A stretch of 64,000 bases of DNA, from positions 1 through 64,000 of the forward strand of contig NZ_VUNG01000001.1 in assembly GCF_009695775.1 (NCBI RefSeq). The letters are read 5' to 3'. Shown in pieces: positions 34,440 through 43,123 of the stretch. Each line of letters starts with the position of its first letter. The stretch's first letter is position 1. This DNA comes from Hallella mizrahii (lineage in GTDB: Bacteria > Bacteroidota > Bacteroidia > Bacteroidales > Bacteroidaceae). The translations under genes were made by a program, and so were the position numbers. The notes under the pieces were generated by a model, which did no database searches, had not been told where the DNA came from, and worked only from the letters and a program-made list of their open reading frames with translations.

Positions 34440-35549
34440 CTATTCTTTGCCGTTGTTGACTTGCACGATCTTGGTCTTCGGCAGTTTCTTATTGCGCACG
34501 TTGACGGTAGTGACCACTGCTTGTGCCAGATTCAGGAAAGCCTGTCCCACGATGGAGTCTACATTCACGGCAGCCGGCTCACCGGCATCGCCGCTCTCGC
34601 AGATGCTCTGCACAATAGGTATCTGCGCCAGCAATGGGCACCCCATCTCCTTAGCAAGGTTCTTGCAACCGTCTTTGCCAAAGATATAGTATTTGTTCTC
34701 TGGCAGTTCTGCCGGTGTGAACCATGCCATGTTTTCCACGAGACCGAGGATGGGCACGTTGACTTTATCATTGCGATACATGTCAATGCCCTTGCGTGCA
34801 TCGGCCAGTGCCACCTTCTGCGGTGTGGAGACGATGACGGCACCGGTGATGGCGAGCGTCTGCAACAGAGTCAGATGGATGTCGGAAGTCCCCGGTGGCG
34901 TGTCGAGCACGAAATAATCGAGGTCACCCCAGTCAGCGTCTGCGATGAGTTGCTTCAATGCTGAGGTAGCCATGCCGCCACGCCACAGCGTTGCCGTGTC
35001 GGGATCCACAAAAAAACCTATGCTCAGAATCTTCACGCCATACTTCACGATCGGCTCGATCAGATCACGGCCTTCTTTCTCTACAGCATTGGGCCGGGCA
35101 TCTTCCACGCCAAACATCTTAGGCACCGAGGGGCCGAAGATGTCGGTGTCGAGCAGACCCACCTTATAGCCAAGCTTGGCCAGGGCAATGGCGAGGTTGG
35201 CAGCTACGGTGCTCTTGCCCACGCCGCCCTTGCCGGAGCTCACGGCAATGATGTTTTTCACCTGTGGCAAAAGCTTTTCTACCGAGGGACGAGGTGCGGA
35301 TTTAAACTCTGTCTGAATGGTCACTTCCACATCGGGACTGATATGATAATGGATAGCAGCCTCAGCAGCTTTCACTGTTGACTGCAGGAACGGGTCGGTA
35401 TTGCGTGGAAAGACCAGAATGATTCTCACCTTCATGCCGTTGATGCTCGGCGTGTCGGCGAGCATACCGCTCTCGATGAGATTCTTCTTCGTGCCTGGAT
35501 AGATGACTGTTGCCAGGGCTTGTTCGATGAGTTTGGGATATAATGTCAT
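34440..35549 (-). CDS. mrp: Mrp/NBP35-type iron-sulfur cluster carrier ATPase
   Basis: From the ATG at 35549 the protein has 369 residues: an N-terminal MIP18/DUF59 domain (about 1-85) and a deviant P-loop ATPase domain (IAVSSGKGGVGKST, DTDIFGPSVPKMFG, FVLDTPPGTSDIHLTL). Mrp proteins bind and transfer iron-sulfur clusters. The CxxC that normally follows ENM is absent; the sequence reads ENMAWFTPAELPENKYYIFG. Other cysteines follow (DGCKNLAKEMGC). I rejected an upstream in-frame start at 35642, which would add 31 residues with no domain match. Confidence 0.9.
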   Translation of the reverse strand: MTLYPKLIEQALATVIYPGTKKNLIESGMLADTPSINGMKVRIILVFPRNTDPFLQSTVKAAEAAIHYHISPDVEVTIQTEFKSAPRPSVEKLLPQVKNIIAVSSGKGGVGKSTVAANLAIALAKLGYKVGLLDTDIFGPSVPKMFGVEDARPNAVEKEGRDLIEPIVKYGVKILSIGFFVDPDTATLWRGGMATSALKQLIADADWGDLDYFVLDTPPGTSDIHLTLLQTLAITGAVIVSTPQKVALADARKGIDMYRNDKVNVPILGLVENMAWFTPAELPENKYYIFGKDGCKNLAKEMGCPLLAQIPIVQSICESGDAGEPAAVNVDSIVGQAFLNLAQAVVTTVNVRNKKLPKTKIVQVNNGKE

Positions 35550-35691
35550 TTGTATGTCTGAAATATGGTTGTCACCTACAAATGTAGCCATATTTCGTGG
35601 AAAGGACAAATTTTTTTTATTATTTATGTTAGCTCTTCTCAAAAAAAGAAAAATTAGCCAAAAGCAAAGACGCTACCTTACAGAAAATAGC

Positions 35692-35699
35692 TATCTTTG
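35692..35699 (+). promoter_or_regulatory. -7 element of the GH115-like gene
   Basis: TATCTTTG fits the -7 consensus and lies 30 nt before the start at 35730. A -33 element is not clear. Confidence 0.5.
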
Positions 35700-35729
35700 T
35701 TTGATACACAAAACGAAAAGACAATTCAC

Positions 35730-37886
35730 ATGAAGCGTATACACCTTATTATATTATATCTGGTTCTCACCCTTGGCTTTGCGCCCAACCAACTCTTTGC
35801 CGGCAACATCGTTTGGTACAATGGCAAGGGACATGTCACCTACTCCATACAGAAGAAACACGCCAGTGTGGTGGACAAGGCTCTGGACATGTTCGCCGCT
35901 GACATGAAAGCCGTCACAGGTAAAAAAGCTGAGAAAGGAGGTGACGGGATCATCAACATCTACCAGCTCGACCGTTCCAGCAACAAAGACATGCAGCAAC
36001 TCAAAGAACTCGGTGTGCCTTTCATGAATTTCATCACCCATGACGATGCCTTCTGGCTGGGCGTACGCCAAAAACGAATCGTCATCGTGGGCAGCAACGG
36101 GCGTGGAACAGCCTACGGCATTCTCGAACTGTCACGGCTCGCCGGTGTGTCGCCATGGATCTGGTGGGGTGATGTCACACCGGAACATAAGAGCCGGCTG
36201 ACACTCAGCGACCGATACGAGACCATGCAGAGTCCGTCTGTAGCCGAGCGCGGCATCAGCCTGCAGGGGACGCAATGGTCAACACTTGCCTGGGACCACC
36301 AGCAACTCGACAAGCATTTCCGCCAGGACGCATTGGGGCCGAGGTATTACCATCAGCTCTTTGAGCTCATGCTCCGGTTGCGCGCCAACACCTTATACAC
36401 CGGAATGCCCACGTCGTCCAAGTCTCACCATCATATCAAGGACGACAACGAGGTCGCAGACTCCTTTGATATCAACGTCATCAACCACCCAAAAGGAAAG
36501 TTTTACTCCGACGACGGCTATGGCTATCTGCAAAATATGCCCGCCAGTGAACGACAGGATGGGCATGACAACGGCAAGCTCTTGTATCATCTCAGCTACC
36601 AAGGTACACCTCACGATTACCTTTGGCTGGCCACAACACAACCGGGACTGATCTACCAATCGCTGCGCAACTGTTGGGACAAAGACATCCGGCAGCAATG
36701 GATCGCCGTCATCCACGACCCCAAAGTGGCGGCCTATCCGCTCTCTCTCTTCATGGATATGGCATGGAACATCAACGCCACAGGGCCTGACGCGCTCAAA
36801 AAGCACCTCACAGAATGGCTCGTTCAGCAGTTTGGACAAGAAGCCGGTGAGCAACTGGCCAAGCCGATGACAAAGTTCTATTGGCTCTGCGGACTCCGCC
36901 GACCGGAATTTATGGGATGGAACCAAACGGGACTGAGCGAGAAAGAGCACGGCATGGACGAGCTACCGGTGCAGGTCTCAGAGTTCAATGCCGAGCAATT
37001 TGGCAATGAGTTGGAACGGTTCCTCAACGACTATCAAGAAATAGAGACCGACATCAACCGTGTCGAGGCTTCGATACCTTCACGGTTGCAGGATGCCTTC
37101 TTCGCAGCCGTAAAGTATCCGGTCTGTGCCGCAGCCGACATGGCCACCAAGCAGTTGCAGGCACAGGAAGCAAGGACCATCGGACGAAAGGAGAGCTTTC
37201 ATCACGATGACGAAGCACTCGAGTCGGCGGTGAGAAGTTGGAAGGCTTACCAAGACATCATTCGTCTGACCAACTACTACAATGAGAAGATGGCCGACGG
37301 CAAGTGGAACGGACTGATGAACATGGCACCCCGTGGTCTTCAGGTCTTCCTTGCTCCCACGTTCATCGACAATCTGACGACCGGCGAACTGAAGAAATAC
37401 GACGGCTATGACGGCATCGACGCTCCGATGGACGACGATGGCTGTGTCGTCAGAAACGCTTGTGATTATACTTCGGCCTCAAAGAATGTCAGCACCATCG
37501 AGATGCTGGGGCATTCCATGAAGGCCGTGTTGCTGCCCGAGGGCGCCTCTATCTCGTTTCAGTTCTATGCCCCTGAGGGAAATGCTGCCCTGCGCACGGC
37601 TTTAATACCCACGCTTCCCTGCAAGAAAGAGCAGTTGCGCTATCGCGTGACGCTCGACAGCGACACGACTTTCACTTATTCGCTGAGCGAACAAGGCATG
37701 TCGGAACGCTGGAAGGTAAACGTACTCCGGGGGCAGGCCATCCGCACCGATGACGTGAGACTCTCCTCCGGCACGCATACGCTGACCATTCAGGCTCTCG
37801 ACGACGGCATCATCGTCGACCAGTGGATGCTGGACTATGACCGCGACCGACAGTTCTATTTGTTCCCCGTCAAGCCCGCCATCTAA
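35730..37886 (+). CDS. GH115-like exported protein lacking a central block
   Basis: The 718-residue protein has a signal peptide (1-24, ending LFAG) and clear GH115 (xylan alpha-1,2-glucuronidase family) stretches: IVGSNGRGTAYGILELSRLAG followed by SPWIWWGDV (about 117-149), FYSDDGYGYLQNMPASER (about 257-274), YHLSYQGTPHDYLWLATTQPG and YPLSLFMDMAWN. In GH115 enzymes as I recall them, about 110-120 residues with a GMRGDGDEPM-type motif lie between the segment ending near DSFDINV and the DDGYG block; here they are missing in frame. It may be a diverged enzyme or a non-catalytic glycan-binding relative. An in-frame ATG at 35697 is less likely. Confidence 0.72.
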   Translation: MKRIHLIILYLVLTLGFAPNQLFAGNIVWYNGKGHVTYSIQKKHASVVDKALDMFAADMKAVTGKKAEKGGDGIINIYQLDRSSNKDMQQLKELGVPFMNFITHDDAFWLGVRQKRIVIVGSNGRGTAYGILELSRLAGVSPWIWWGDVTPEHKSRLTLSDRYETMQSPSVAERGISLQGTQWSTLAWDHQQLDKHFRQDALGPRYYHQLFELMLRLRANTLYTGMPTSSKSHHHIKDDNEVADSFDINVINHPKGKFYSDDGYGYLQNMPASERQDGHDNGKLLYHLSYQGTPHDYLWLATTQPGLIYQSLRNCWDKDIRQQWIAVIHDPKVAAYPLSLFMDMAWNINATGPDALKKHLTEWLVQQFGQEAGEQLAKPMTKFYWLCGLRRPEFMGWNQTGLSEKEHGMDELPVQVSEFNAEQFGNELERFLNDYQEIETDINRVEASIPSRLQDAFFAAVKYPVCAAADMATKQLQAQEARTIGRKESFHHDDEALESAVRSWKAYQDIIRLTNYYNEKMADGKWNGLMNMAPRGLQVFLAPTFIDNLTTGELKKYDGYDGIDAPMDDDGCVVRNACDYTSASKNVSTIEMLGHSMKAVLLPEGASISFQFYAPEGNAALRTALIPTLPCKKEQLRYRVTLDSDTTFTYSLSEQGMSERWKVNVLRGQAIRTDDVRLSSGTHTLTIQALDDGIIVDQWMLDYDRDRQFYLFPVKPAI

Positions 37887-37923
37887 CTGGCTGAGATTCT
37901 TCCACCTTCAACATTCCAATCAC

Positions 37924-39336
37924 ATGACACTTCCTAAGTCTTTTGAAGATTATACCCTTCAGCTCATGGGAGCTGAACGTTTCACCCGTCTGTGCCAGGC
38001 ACTCGACACGCCTTCGCCGGTCAGCATCCGGTTCAACCCGTTCAAGACAACCAACGAAGAACGGCAGAGCATGACATTTCCAGGGCACGATGGAGAAAGA
38101 ATCAAGCAGACAGATAAGGTCTCCTGGTGCAACGAAGGGCACTATCTTGAGAGTCGTCCGGTGTTTACTCTCGACCCACTTCTCCATGCCGGTGCCTACT
38201 ATGTGCAGGAGGCTTCGTCGATGTTCATCGACCACGTCATCAGAGAGTATGTCACGGAACCCGTGAAAATGCTTGACCTCTGTGCTGCTCCTGGAGGCAA
38301 GACAACAGCCGTGAGAGCGGCACTACCCGAAGGAAGCCTGCTCTTCTGCAACGAACCCGTCAAGTTCAGAGCAAACATCCTGTCAGAAAACATGCAGAAG
38401 TTTGGACATCCCGAGGTGATCGTGACCAATAACTACCCCAAGGACTACGCCCGCTCAGGACTCCGCTTTGACGTGATTCTGGCTGATGTGCCTTGTTCGG
38501 GTGAAGGCATGTTCCGCAAAGACGAGGACGCCGTCAGACTTTGGAGTCCACAAAACGTGGAGAAATGCCGTGACCTGCAACGGGAGATCATCGAGACGAT
38601 ATGGCCCTGCCTCAACGCGGGCGGCATTCTCATCTACAGCACATGCACCTACAACGCGAAGGAAGATGAGGAAAACATCGCATGGATCGCGGCCAACTTA
38701 GGGGCTGACGTATTGAAAGTACCCGTCGAGGATGGTTGGAACATCACTGGACCCTTAGTGGGCAACAATCCCGTATGCCGTTTTCTCCCTGGCTACACGA
38801 TGGGCGAAGGCCTGTTTATGGCTGTACTCAGAAAACGGGGAGAACAAGAAGAGGCAAAAGAAAACAAAGTGCGGGAAGCAAGACAAAGAAAGAAGGAAAA
38901 AGGAAAACAAGACCACCAGCAGCCCACCACCGCCTACCAGCAATGGTTGAAAGAGCCGGTGAACTTCCACTGGGTAGCAGACCGGTTGGTAGCTATGCCG
39001 CAACAGTGGGACGCATACTACCTCCAAGCCACCAAGTATCTGCATATTCTTCACGCAGGCATCACCATCGGCACGGCAAAAGGCAAGGATCTGGTGCCCG
39101 ACGAAAGCCTGGCCCTCTCTACGGCTCTCAGCACTGAGGCCTTCCCAAGATGGGAGGCAGACTATCACGAGGCACTGCAATATCTTCACCGAGAGGCTGT
39201 TGCCCTGCCCGCAGAAATGCCTAAAGGCTACGTGCTCGTCACCTATCAGGGGCATCCACTCGGCTTCGTGAAAAACTTAGGCTCACGTGCCAACAACCTC
39301 TATCCCAAAGAATGGAAAATCAAAATCGCGCTATGA
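37924..39336 (+). CDS. RsmF/NOL1-NOP2-Sun-type rRNA cytosine-C5 methyltransferase
   Basis: The 470-residue protein has the RsmB/NOP family methyltransferase core: LDLCAAPGGKTTAVRAAL (SAM site), DVILADVPCSGEGMFRKD (first catalytic Cys) and LIYSTCTYNAKEDEENI (second Cys). A C-terminal part of about 170 residues, with a Lys/Glu-rich linker and a PUA-like end (GYVLVTYQGHPLGFVKNLGSRANNLYP), matches RsmF-type proteins. It methylates a cytosine in 16S rRNA, probably C1407. The start at 37924 avoids overlap with the upstream gene. It overlaps folA by 4 bp (ATGA). Confidence 0.9.
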   Translation: MTLPKSFEDYTLQLMGAERFTRLCQALDTPSPVSIRFNPFKTTNEERQSMTFPGHDGERIKQTDKVSWCNEGHYLESRPVFTLDPLLHAGAYYVQEASSMFIDHVIREYVTEPVKMLDLCAAPGGKTTAVRAALPEGSLLFCNEPVKFRANILSENMQKFGHPEVIVTNNYPKDYARSGLRFDVILADVPCSGEGMFRKDEDAVRLWSPQNVEKCRDLQREIIETIWPCLNAGGILIYSTCTYNAKEDEENIAWIAANLGADVLKVPVEDGWNITGPLVGNNPVCRFLPGYTMGEGLFMAVLRKRGEQEEAKENKVREARQRKKEKGKQDHQQPTTAYQQWLKEPVNFHWVADRLVAMPQQWDAYYLQATKYLHILHAGITIGTAKGKDLVPDESLALSTALSTEAFPRWEADYHEALQYLHREAVALPAEMPKGYVLVTYQGHPLGFVKNLGSRANNLYPKEWKIKIAL

Positions 39337-39824
39337 TCAGTATCATTGTGGCTATGTCACGCCAACGGGCCATTGGCTTCCGTAACCGACTGCCGTGGCA
39401 TCTGCCCGAGGATATGGCTCACTTCAAGGCTCTCACCACCGGGCATACGGTCATCATGGGACGCAAGACCTTTGAGTCTCTGCCAAACGGTGCCCTGCCC
39501 CACCGTCGCAACGTGGTCATCACACGACAGACTGAAAACATGAGGCAACATCGTCACGACATCGTGCTCTATGATTCTTTGGAAGAAGCACTCAAGCGGG
39601 AAGCCAAGGAGCAGGAGATCTTTATCATCGGCGGGGAAAGCATCTATCGTCAAGCACTGCCTTTTGCCGACAAGATCTACGCTACCCTCGTCGAACAGGA
39701 GCCCCAAGAGGCTGATGCCTGGTTCCCGGAAATAGACATGAGAAATTGGCAGATAACAAAAAAGGAGAAGCACTCTGGCTTCTCCTTCCTACTCCTTGAG
39801 AGACTTGCTAACTCCCAGGATTAA
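39333..39824 (+). CDS. folA: Dihydrofolate reductase
   Basis: This 163-residue enzyme reduces dihydrofolate with NADPH. It begins MISIIVAMSRQRAIGFRNRLPWHLPEDMAHFKALT, with the catalytic acidic residue in LPEDM, and contains VIMGRKTFESL and IFIIGGESIYRQAL. The start at 39333 overlaps the upstream stop in an ATGA and gives the normal N-terminus; an in-frame ATG at 39312 is possible. The 3' end of the coding sequence contains the terminator hairpin of the convergent Lrp gene. Confidence 0.93.
   Translation: MISIIVAMSRQRAIGFRNRLPWHLPEDMAHFKALTTGHTVIMGRKTFESLPNGALPHRRNVVITRQTENMRQHRHDIVLYDSLEEALKREAKEQEIFIIGGESIYRQALPFADKIYATLVEQEPQEADAWFPEIDMRNWQITKKEKHSGFSFLLLERLANSQD
39757..39787 (-). terminator. 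Terminator of the Lrp gene, inside folA
   Basis: Arms 39762-39771 and 39778-39787 pair perfectly over 10 bp with loop ACTCTG. On the minus strand the hairpin runs into T6 (plus-strand A run 39758-39763). It lies 34 nt past the Lrp stop codon and within the last 20 codons of folA. Confidence 0.75.
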
Positions 39825-40342
39825 TCTACATTGTCGTTGATCTCAGACTCAGAATTATCGTCCTCGTCGTCATCTTCATCATCATTGGGGATCGGCAATT
39901 GCCGGTCGATGACAGCGTTGAAGTTGACGATGGTCTCACTGCGCGACAAACCCAATGGTTGGAGCTTGTCATGGATGATGTTCATCAGATGATGGTTATT
40001 GCGGGCATACAGCTTGATGAACATGTCGTAACCACCCGTAGTGATGTTGCATTCGGTGACCTCGGGAATTCTTTTCAGTTTCTCCACCACATCGTCAAAT
40101 GTGGTTGGATCTTTCAGATAAAGACCAATATAAGCACAAGTCTCATAGCCGATCTTCTCAGGATCTACGATAAACTGAGAGCCCTTGAGGATTCCGAGTT
40201 GAGTAAGTTTTTGAATACGTTGATGAATAGCAGCTCCACTGACATTGCAGGCGCGGGCAACCTCCAAAAAAGCGATGCGCGCGTCTGACGAAATAAGCTG
40301 CAAAATCTTTCTGTCTAAAGCATCTAATTTGTGTCTAGCCAT
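39821..40342 (-). CDS. Lrp/AsnC family transcriptional regulator
   Basis: The 173-residue protein has an N-terminal winged helix (LDALDRKILQLISSDARIAFLEVARACNVSGAAIHQRIQKL) and a C-terminal RAM ligand-binding domain (CAYIGLYLKDPTTFDDVVEKL, IPEVTECNITTGGYDMFIKL). Lrp-type proteins respond to amino acids or related metabolites. An acidic tail of about 25 residues (Asp/Glu/Ser-rich) extends past the RAM domain and is unusual. Its stop overlaps the end of the convergent folA gene by 4 bp. Targets cannot be inferred. Confidence 0.92.
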   Translation of the reverse strand: MARHKLDALDRKILQLISSDARIAFLEVARACNVSGAAIHQRIQKLTQLGILKGSQFIVDPEKIGYETCAYIGLYLKDPTTFDDVVEKLKRIPEVTECNITTGGYDMFIKLYARNNHHLMNIIHDKLQPLGLSRSETIVNFNAVIDRQLPIPNDDEDDDEDDNSESEINDNVD

Positions 40343-40362
40343 TGTTTCTATTAATTTGCGTA

Positions 40363-40370
40363 CAAAGATA
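40363..40370 (-). promoter_or_regulatory. -7 element of the Lrp gene
   Basis: On the minus strand TATCTTTG (plus CAAAGATA) lies 20 nt upstream of the start codon. Confidence 0.5.
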
Positions 40371-40460
40371 CATATTTTTCTTCATATACACAACTTTTAT
40401 AAGCAAATATATTATCAAATGATACTTTTACTTTAAAAGTTCATCAACAACAGAAGTCTT

Positions 40461-40940
40461 TTAATGCTTAGACGCACCTTTTTCTACTGGTGTAGCCGAA
40501 TAACTGATCTTGAGAGCCTTCGCCTGACGCAGTGCTTGCTTTACGTCTGTGATGATCCCCATGGGCGTGTGGCGGTCGGCTTTGATCGACACAGTCATCT
40601 GCTGCTGGTCTTCCGGTGACATCCTGTCCTTTTCTTGTGAGACATAGTCCGTCACGTCGGCAGGAGAACCAAATTTGTCGTTCAACTGTATCATGGTACG
40701 ACCGTGAGTGGCCTGTCCCATCGTACCCGCAGCCTTGCCTATATATATATAGGTGACGGCGGTTTTCTTCGTCAGTCGCGTCAACTCAGTACCTTGCGGT
40801 GTGCGATACTGCACCTTCACGGCCACCTTCTGCATGTGCGTGACTATCATAAAAAAGAACAGCACACTGAAGATCAAGTCCGGCAGCGACGCCGTGTTGA
40901 GTCCCGGAACCGTATGTTCTCTACGACGAAACATGCTCAT
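40461..40940 (-). CDS. exbD: ExbD/TolR-type biopolymer transport protein, second copy
   Basis: This 159-residue protein has one N-terminal membrane segment (about 17-37, LNTASLPDLIFSVLFFFMIV) preceded by basic residues, and a periplasmic ExbD domain. The conserved membrane Asp is present in SLPDLIF. ExbD couples the proton-driven ExbB motor to TonB. It is the last of four genes that read exbB, a membrane protein, exbD, exbD; the genes overlap by 4 bp each. Confidence 0.88.
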   Translation of the reverse strand: MSMFRRREHTVPGLNTASLPDLIFSVLFFFMIVTHMQKVAVKVQYRTPQGTELTRLTKKTAVTYIYIGKAAGTMGQATHGRTMIQLNDKFGSPADVTDYVSQEKDRMSPEDQQQMTVSIKADRHTPMGIITDVKQALRQAKALKISYSATPVEKGASKH

Positions 40941-41488
40941 GGCTGCCCTCCTTCCTGTGTTGGCTGCGTCGCATCCTGACTGCCATTATACTGCTCAGCA
41001 ATGCGCTGGGGGATTTCATCTTTCACCTTGTCGCGCTGATCTTGCGACAATGCGGCGTAGCGGCGACCGAACTGGGCCATAGCGCGGCGGTCGCGCAAAT
41101 TGCGATAAGCGTCGACGAGCTGGTTCTGCATATGGAAATAAATGTCGTAGCTGGCTTGAGGATCCACGCTTACCTTGATGAGATGACGCTTTCCAAGCCG
41201 TGTGACGAAGGCCTCTACACGCTGCTGCAGACGGTTCACAGCAAAGGGCTTACCATCGACAAGCAACCGGTTGCCACCCGTGATCTGCAAATCCAGTACC
41301 GTGCTTTTCTCCACAAAGGACTGCTCACTCTGCTGTTGTCCTTGTGGAGGCAGCTGGCGCGTGATGCCCTTGTCCACGTCCATATTGGTGGTAACGAGGA
41401 AGAAAATGAGCAGCATAAACGAAATATCGGCCGTCGACGTTGTATTCAGCTGAGGTACACTACGCCTGCGATGATGGAAATTCATCAT
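40937..41488 (-). CDS. exbD: ExbD/TolR-type biopolymer transport protein, first copy
   Basis: The 183-residue protein has one N-terminal membrane segment (VPQLNTTSTADISFMLLIFFLVTTNM) with the conserved Asp in TADISF, then a periplasmic domain (LDLQITGGNRLLVDG, IKVSVDPQASYDIYFHMQNQLVDAYRNLRD). The C-terminal Gln-rich tail (about 150-183) is longer than in E. coli ExbD. It overlaps the flanking genes by 4 bp each. Two different ExbD proteins in one operon are common in Bacteroidota. Confidence 0.88.
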   Translation of the reverse strand: MMNFHHRRRSVPQLNTTSTADISFMLLIFFLVTTNMDVDKGITRQLPPQGQQQSEQSFVEKSTVLDLQITGGNRLLVDGKPFAVNRLQQRVEAFVTRLGKRHLIKVSVDPQASYDIYFHMQNQLVDAYRNLRDRRAMAQFGRRYAALSQDQRDKVKDEIPQRIAEQYNGSQDATQPTQEGGQP

Positions 41489-41997
41489 AACTTTCGATTA
41501 TATTTTGTGGCACCATAGATGACTGCGGCTACCGCAATGAGCATCATCACCAATGACGTGACAATGAACATATCGGATGTCCTGAGCCAAAATCCACTTG
41601 CATAGGTGGCACCATTGATCTTCATCGGTGCGGTACTGCCCAAAGCAAAGGTCAGCAGCAGCAATACTACGACACTACCAGCAACCAAGTAACCGATCTT
41701 CTTCACGGGGATTCCATTCTCCACAGCCTCGGTCTTGCCCCGCTTCTTCAGCAAACTGACCACCGACCATACAGAGAAACCGATACCCAACATCAGGTAA
41801 AGAACCATGAGCAACAACAAAGCATTGGTGAACAGAGGCGCATTGAAGTTGGGATCATCCTCAAACGGACGATCGTAGCCGACAAGCCAGAACAGCACAA
41901 AGATAACCAACGCAATGCCTACAAGCAGGTAGAGTGCACGCGAGGAAATCTTCTCCGCTGGCCAGCTCCGAAGCTGATGAATATTCAACCGTTTCAT
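41485..41997 (-). CDS. Four-helix membrane protein of the ExbB-ExbD operon, unknown function
   Basis: I do not recognise a characterised family. The 170-residue protein has four predicted membrane segments (about 22-40, 57-80, 103-123 and 140-163) and short loops, the second of which is basic (LLKKRGKTEAVE). It lies between exbB and the first exbD with 4-bp overlaps on both sides, so it is made together with them and may be part of, or assist, the Ton motor. That role is inferred from position only. Confidence 0.7.
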   Translation of the reverse strand: MKRLNIHQLRSWPAEKISSRALYLLVGIALVIFVLFWLVGYDRPFEDDPNFNAPLFTNALLLLMVLYLMLGIGFSVWSVVSLLKKRGKTEAVENGIPVKKIGYLVAGSVVVLLLLTFALGSTAPMKINGATYASGFWLRTSDMFIVTSLVMMLIAVAAVIYGATKYNRKL

Positions 41998-42866
41998 TTC
42001 TTCAACTTATATTTTACTACTGAGTCCAACAAAGAGATGGCACTCTCCTCCATCTGCGCGGTGAGATGCTCTATCTTTGAGAGGATATAGTTGTAGAAGA
42101 TCTGGAGGATCAGGGCCACGATAATACCGAAGATTGTAGTGATCAGAGCCACCTTCATACCGGAAGCGACGATCGTCGGACTGATGTCGCCTGCTGTCTG
42201 TATCTGGTCGAAAGCCATCACCATACCAATCACAGTACCTAAGAAACCGAGCGAAGGAGCCATGGCTATGAACAAAGTAATCCATGAGCAGCCTTTCTCC
42301 AAGTTGGAACTCTGCACGGAGCCATAGCTGGCTACCGAACGCTCAATGTCTTCGATCGGCTCATCGATGCGTTCCAGCCCTTGGTAGCAAATGGAAGCTA
42401 CAGGACCACGCGTGTTGCGGCAAAGCGTCTTTGCGCCCTCTACATCACCATCCATCAGCTTGTCGTCGACATCCTTCATGAGTTTCTTGGCATTGATCTC
42501 AGAAAGGCTCAGATAGATGACACGCTCTACACAAAATGCCAAACCAAGTACCAAGGCCAAAGCGACCAATGACATGAAGCCGGCATTGCCTTCTATGAAC
42601 TTTGTTTTCAAGGCTTTGTAGAAACCGCCGTTGTCAGAGGAAGCATCGTCGCCACCGTCGGAAGACGCTGCCTGATCCAACATGCTCTCGGCAGTAGCAC
42701 TGTCGAGATCCGCGTCATCAGCGTTGGATGACGCACTGTCTGTGGATACCTTCTCCTGCTGCGTTGTCGGTGTAGCCTGAGCTGCTGCTTTCTTTTGAGC
42801 CTGCGCCAGGCTGCAGCACGAAATAAATGACACGAGAATAATGAGACGCTGTATCAATCTATTCAT
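41994..42866 (-). CDS. exbB: MotA/TolQ/ExbB proton channel family protein
   Basis: The 290-residue protein has a signal-like first segment (1-23), an Ala/Asp/Ser-rich periplasmic stretch (about 24-80), one membrane helix (about 95-115), a cytoplasmic domain, and two closing helices (about 195-215 and 235-260). SLGFLGTVIGMVMAFDQI and ISPTIVASGMKVALITTIFGIIVALI are ExbB/TolQ signatures. It forms the proton channel that powers TonB. It is first in the operon and has its own promoter. Confidence 0.93.
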   Translation of the reverse strand: MNRLIQRLIILVSFISCCSLAQAQKKAAAQATPTTQQEKVSTDSASSNADDADLDSATAESMLDQAASSDGGDDASSDNGGFYKALKTKFIEGNAGFMSLVALALVLGLAFCVERVIYLSLSEINAKKLMKDVDDKLMDGDVEGAKTLCRNTRGPVASICYQGLERIDEPIEDIERSVASYGSVQSSNLEKGCSWITLFIAMAPSLGFLGTVIGMVMAFDQIQTAGDISPTIVASGMKVALITTIFGIIVALILQIFYNYILSKIEHLTAQMEESAISLLDSVVKYKLKK

Positions 42867-42918
42867 CTCTTTTTTAAATGTATTGGTCTATCTATGCTAA
42901 CTATTTACTATGTAAGTG

Positions 42919-42926
42919 CAAAGATA
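42919..42926 (-). promoter_or_regulatory. -7 element of the exbB operon
   Basis: On the minus strand TATCTTTG (plus CAAAGATA) lies 52 nt upstream of the exbB start. Confidence 0.5.
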
Positions 42927-43071
42927 CTACTTTTGAAGCATATAGAGACGAAAGAAAAAACTTTTTTAATACTTACTGCGAAAAAGGGGACTCTGACTGC
43001 AAAAAAGACAAATCAAGCGATCGTGAGGAAGATAACGAAAGAAGGCAAAGGAAAAGGGCAAAAAGAAAATC

Positions 43072-43109
43072 AAAAAAATAAATCACGTCTCTCAAACGAG
43101 AGCCGTGAT
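43072..43109 (-). terminator. Intrinsic terminator of the tRNA-Ser gene
   Basis: Arms 43082-43093 and 43098-43109 pair over 11 of 12 bp with one mismatch. On the minus strand the hairpin is followed by a T-rich run (plus-strand A run at 43072-43080). It lies 14 nt past the end of the tRNA. Confidence 0.8.
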
Positions 43110-43123
43110 CCATTCTTGCTTTG

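Noticed and set aside
42878..43081. 67-codon frame between exbB and tRNA-Ser
   Set aside because: It is almost only Lys, Arg, Glu and Asp from A-rich DNA and covers the exbB promoter.
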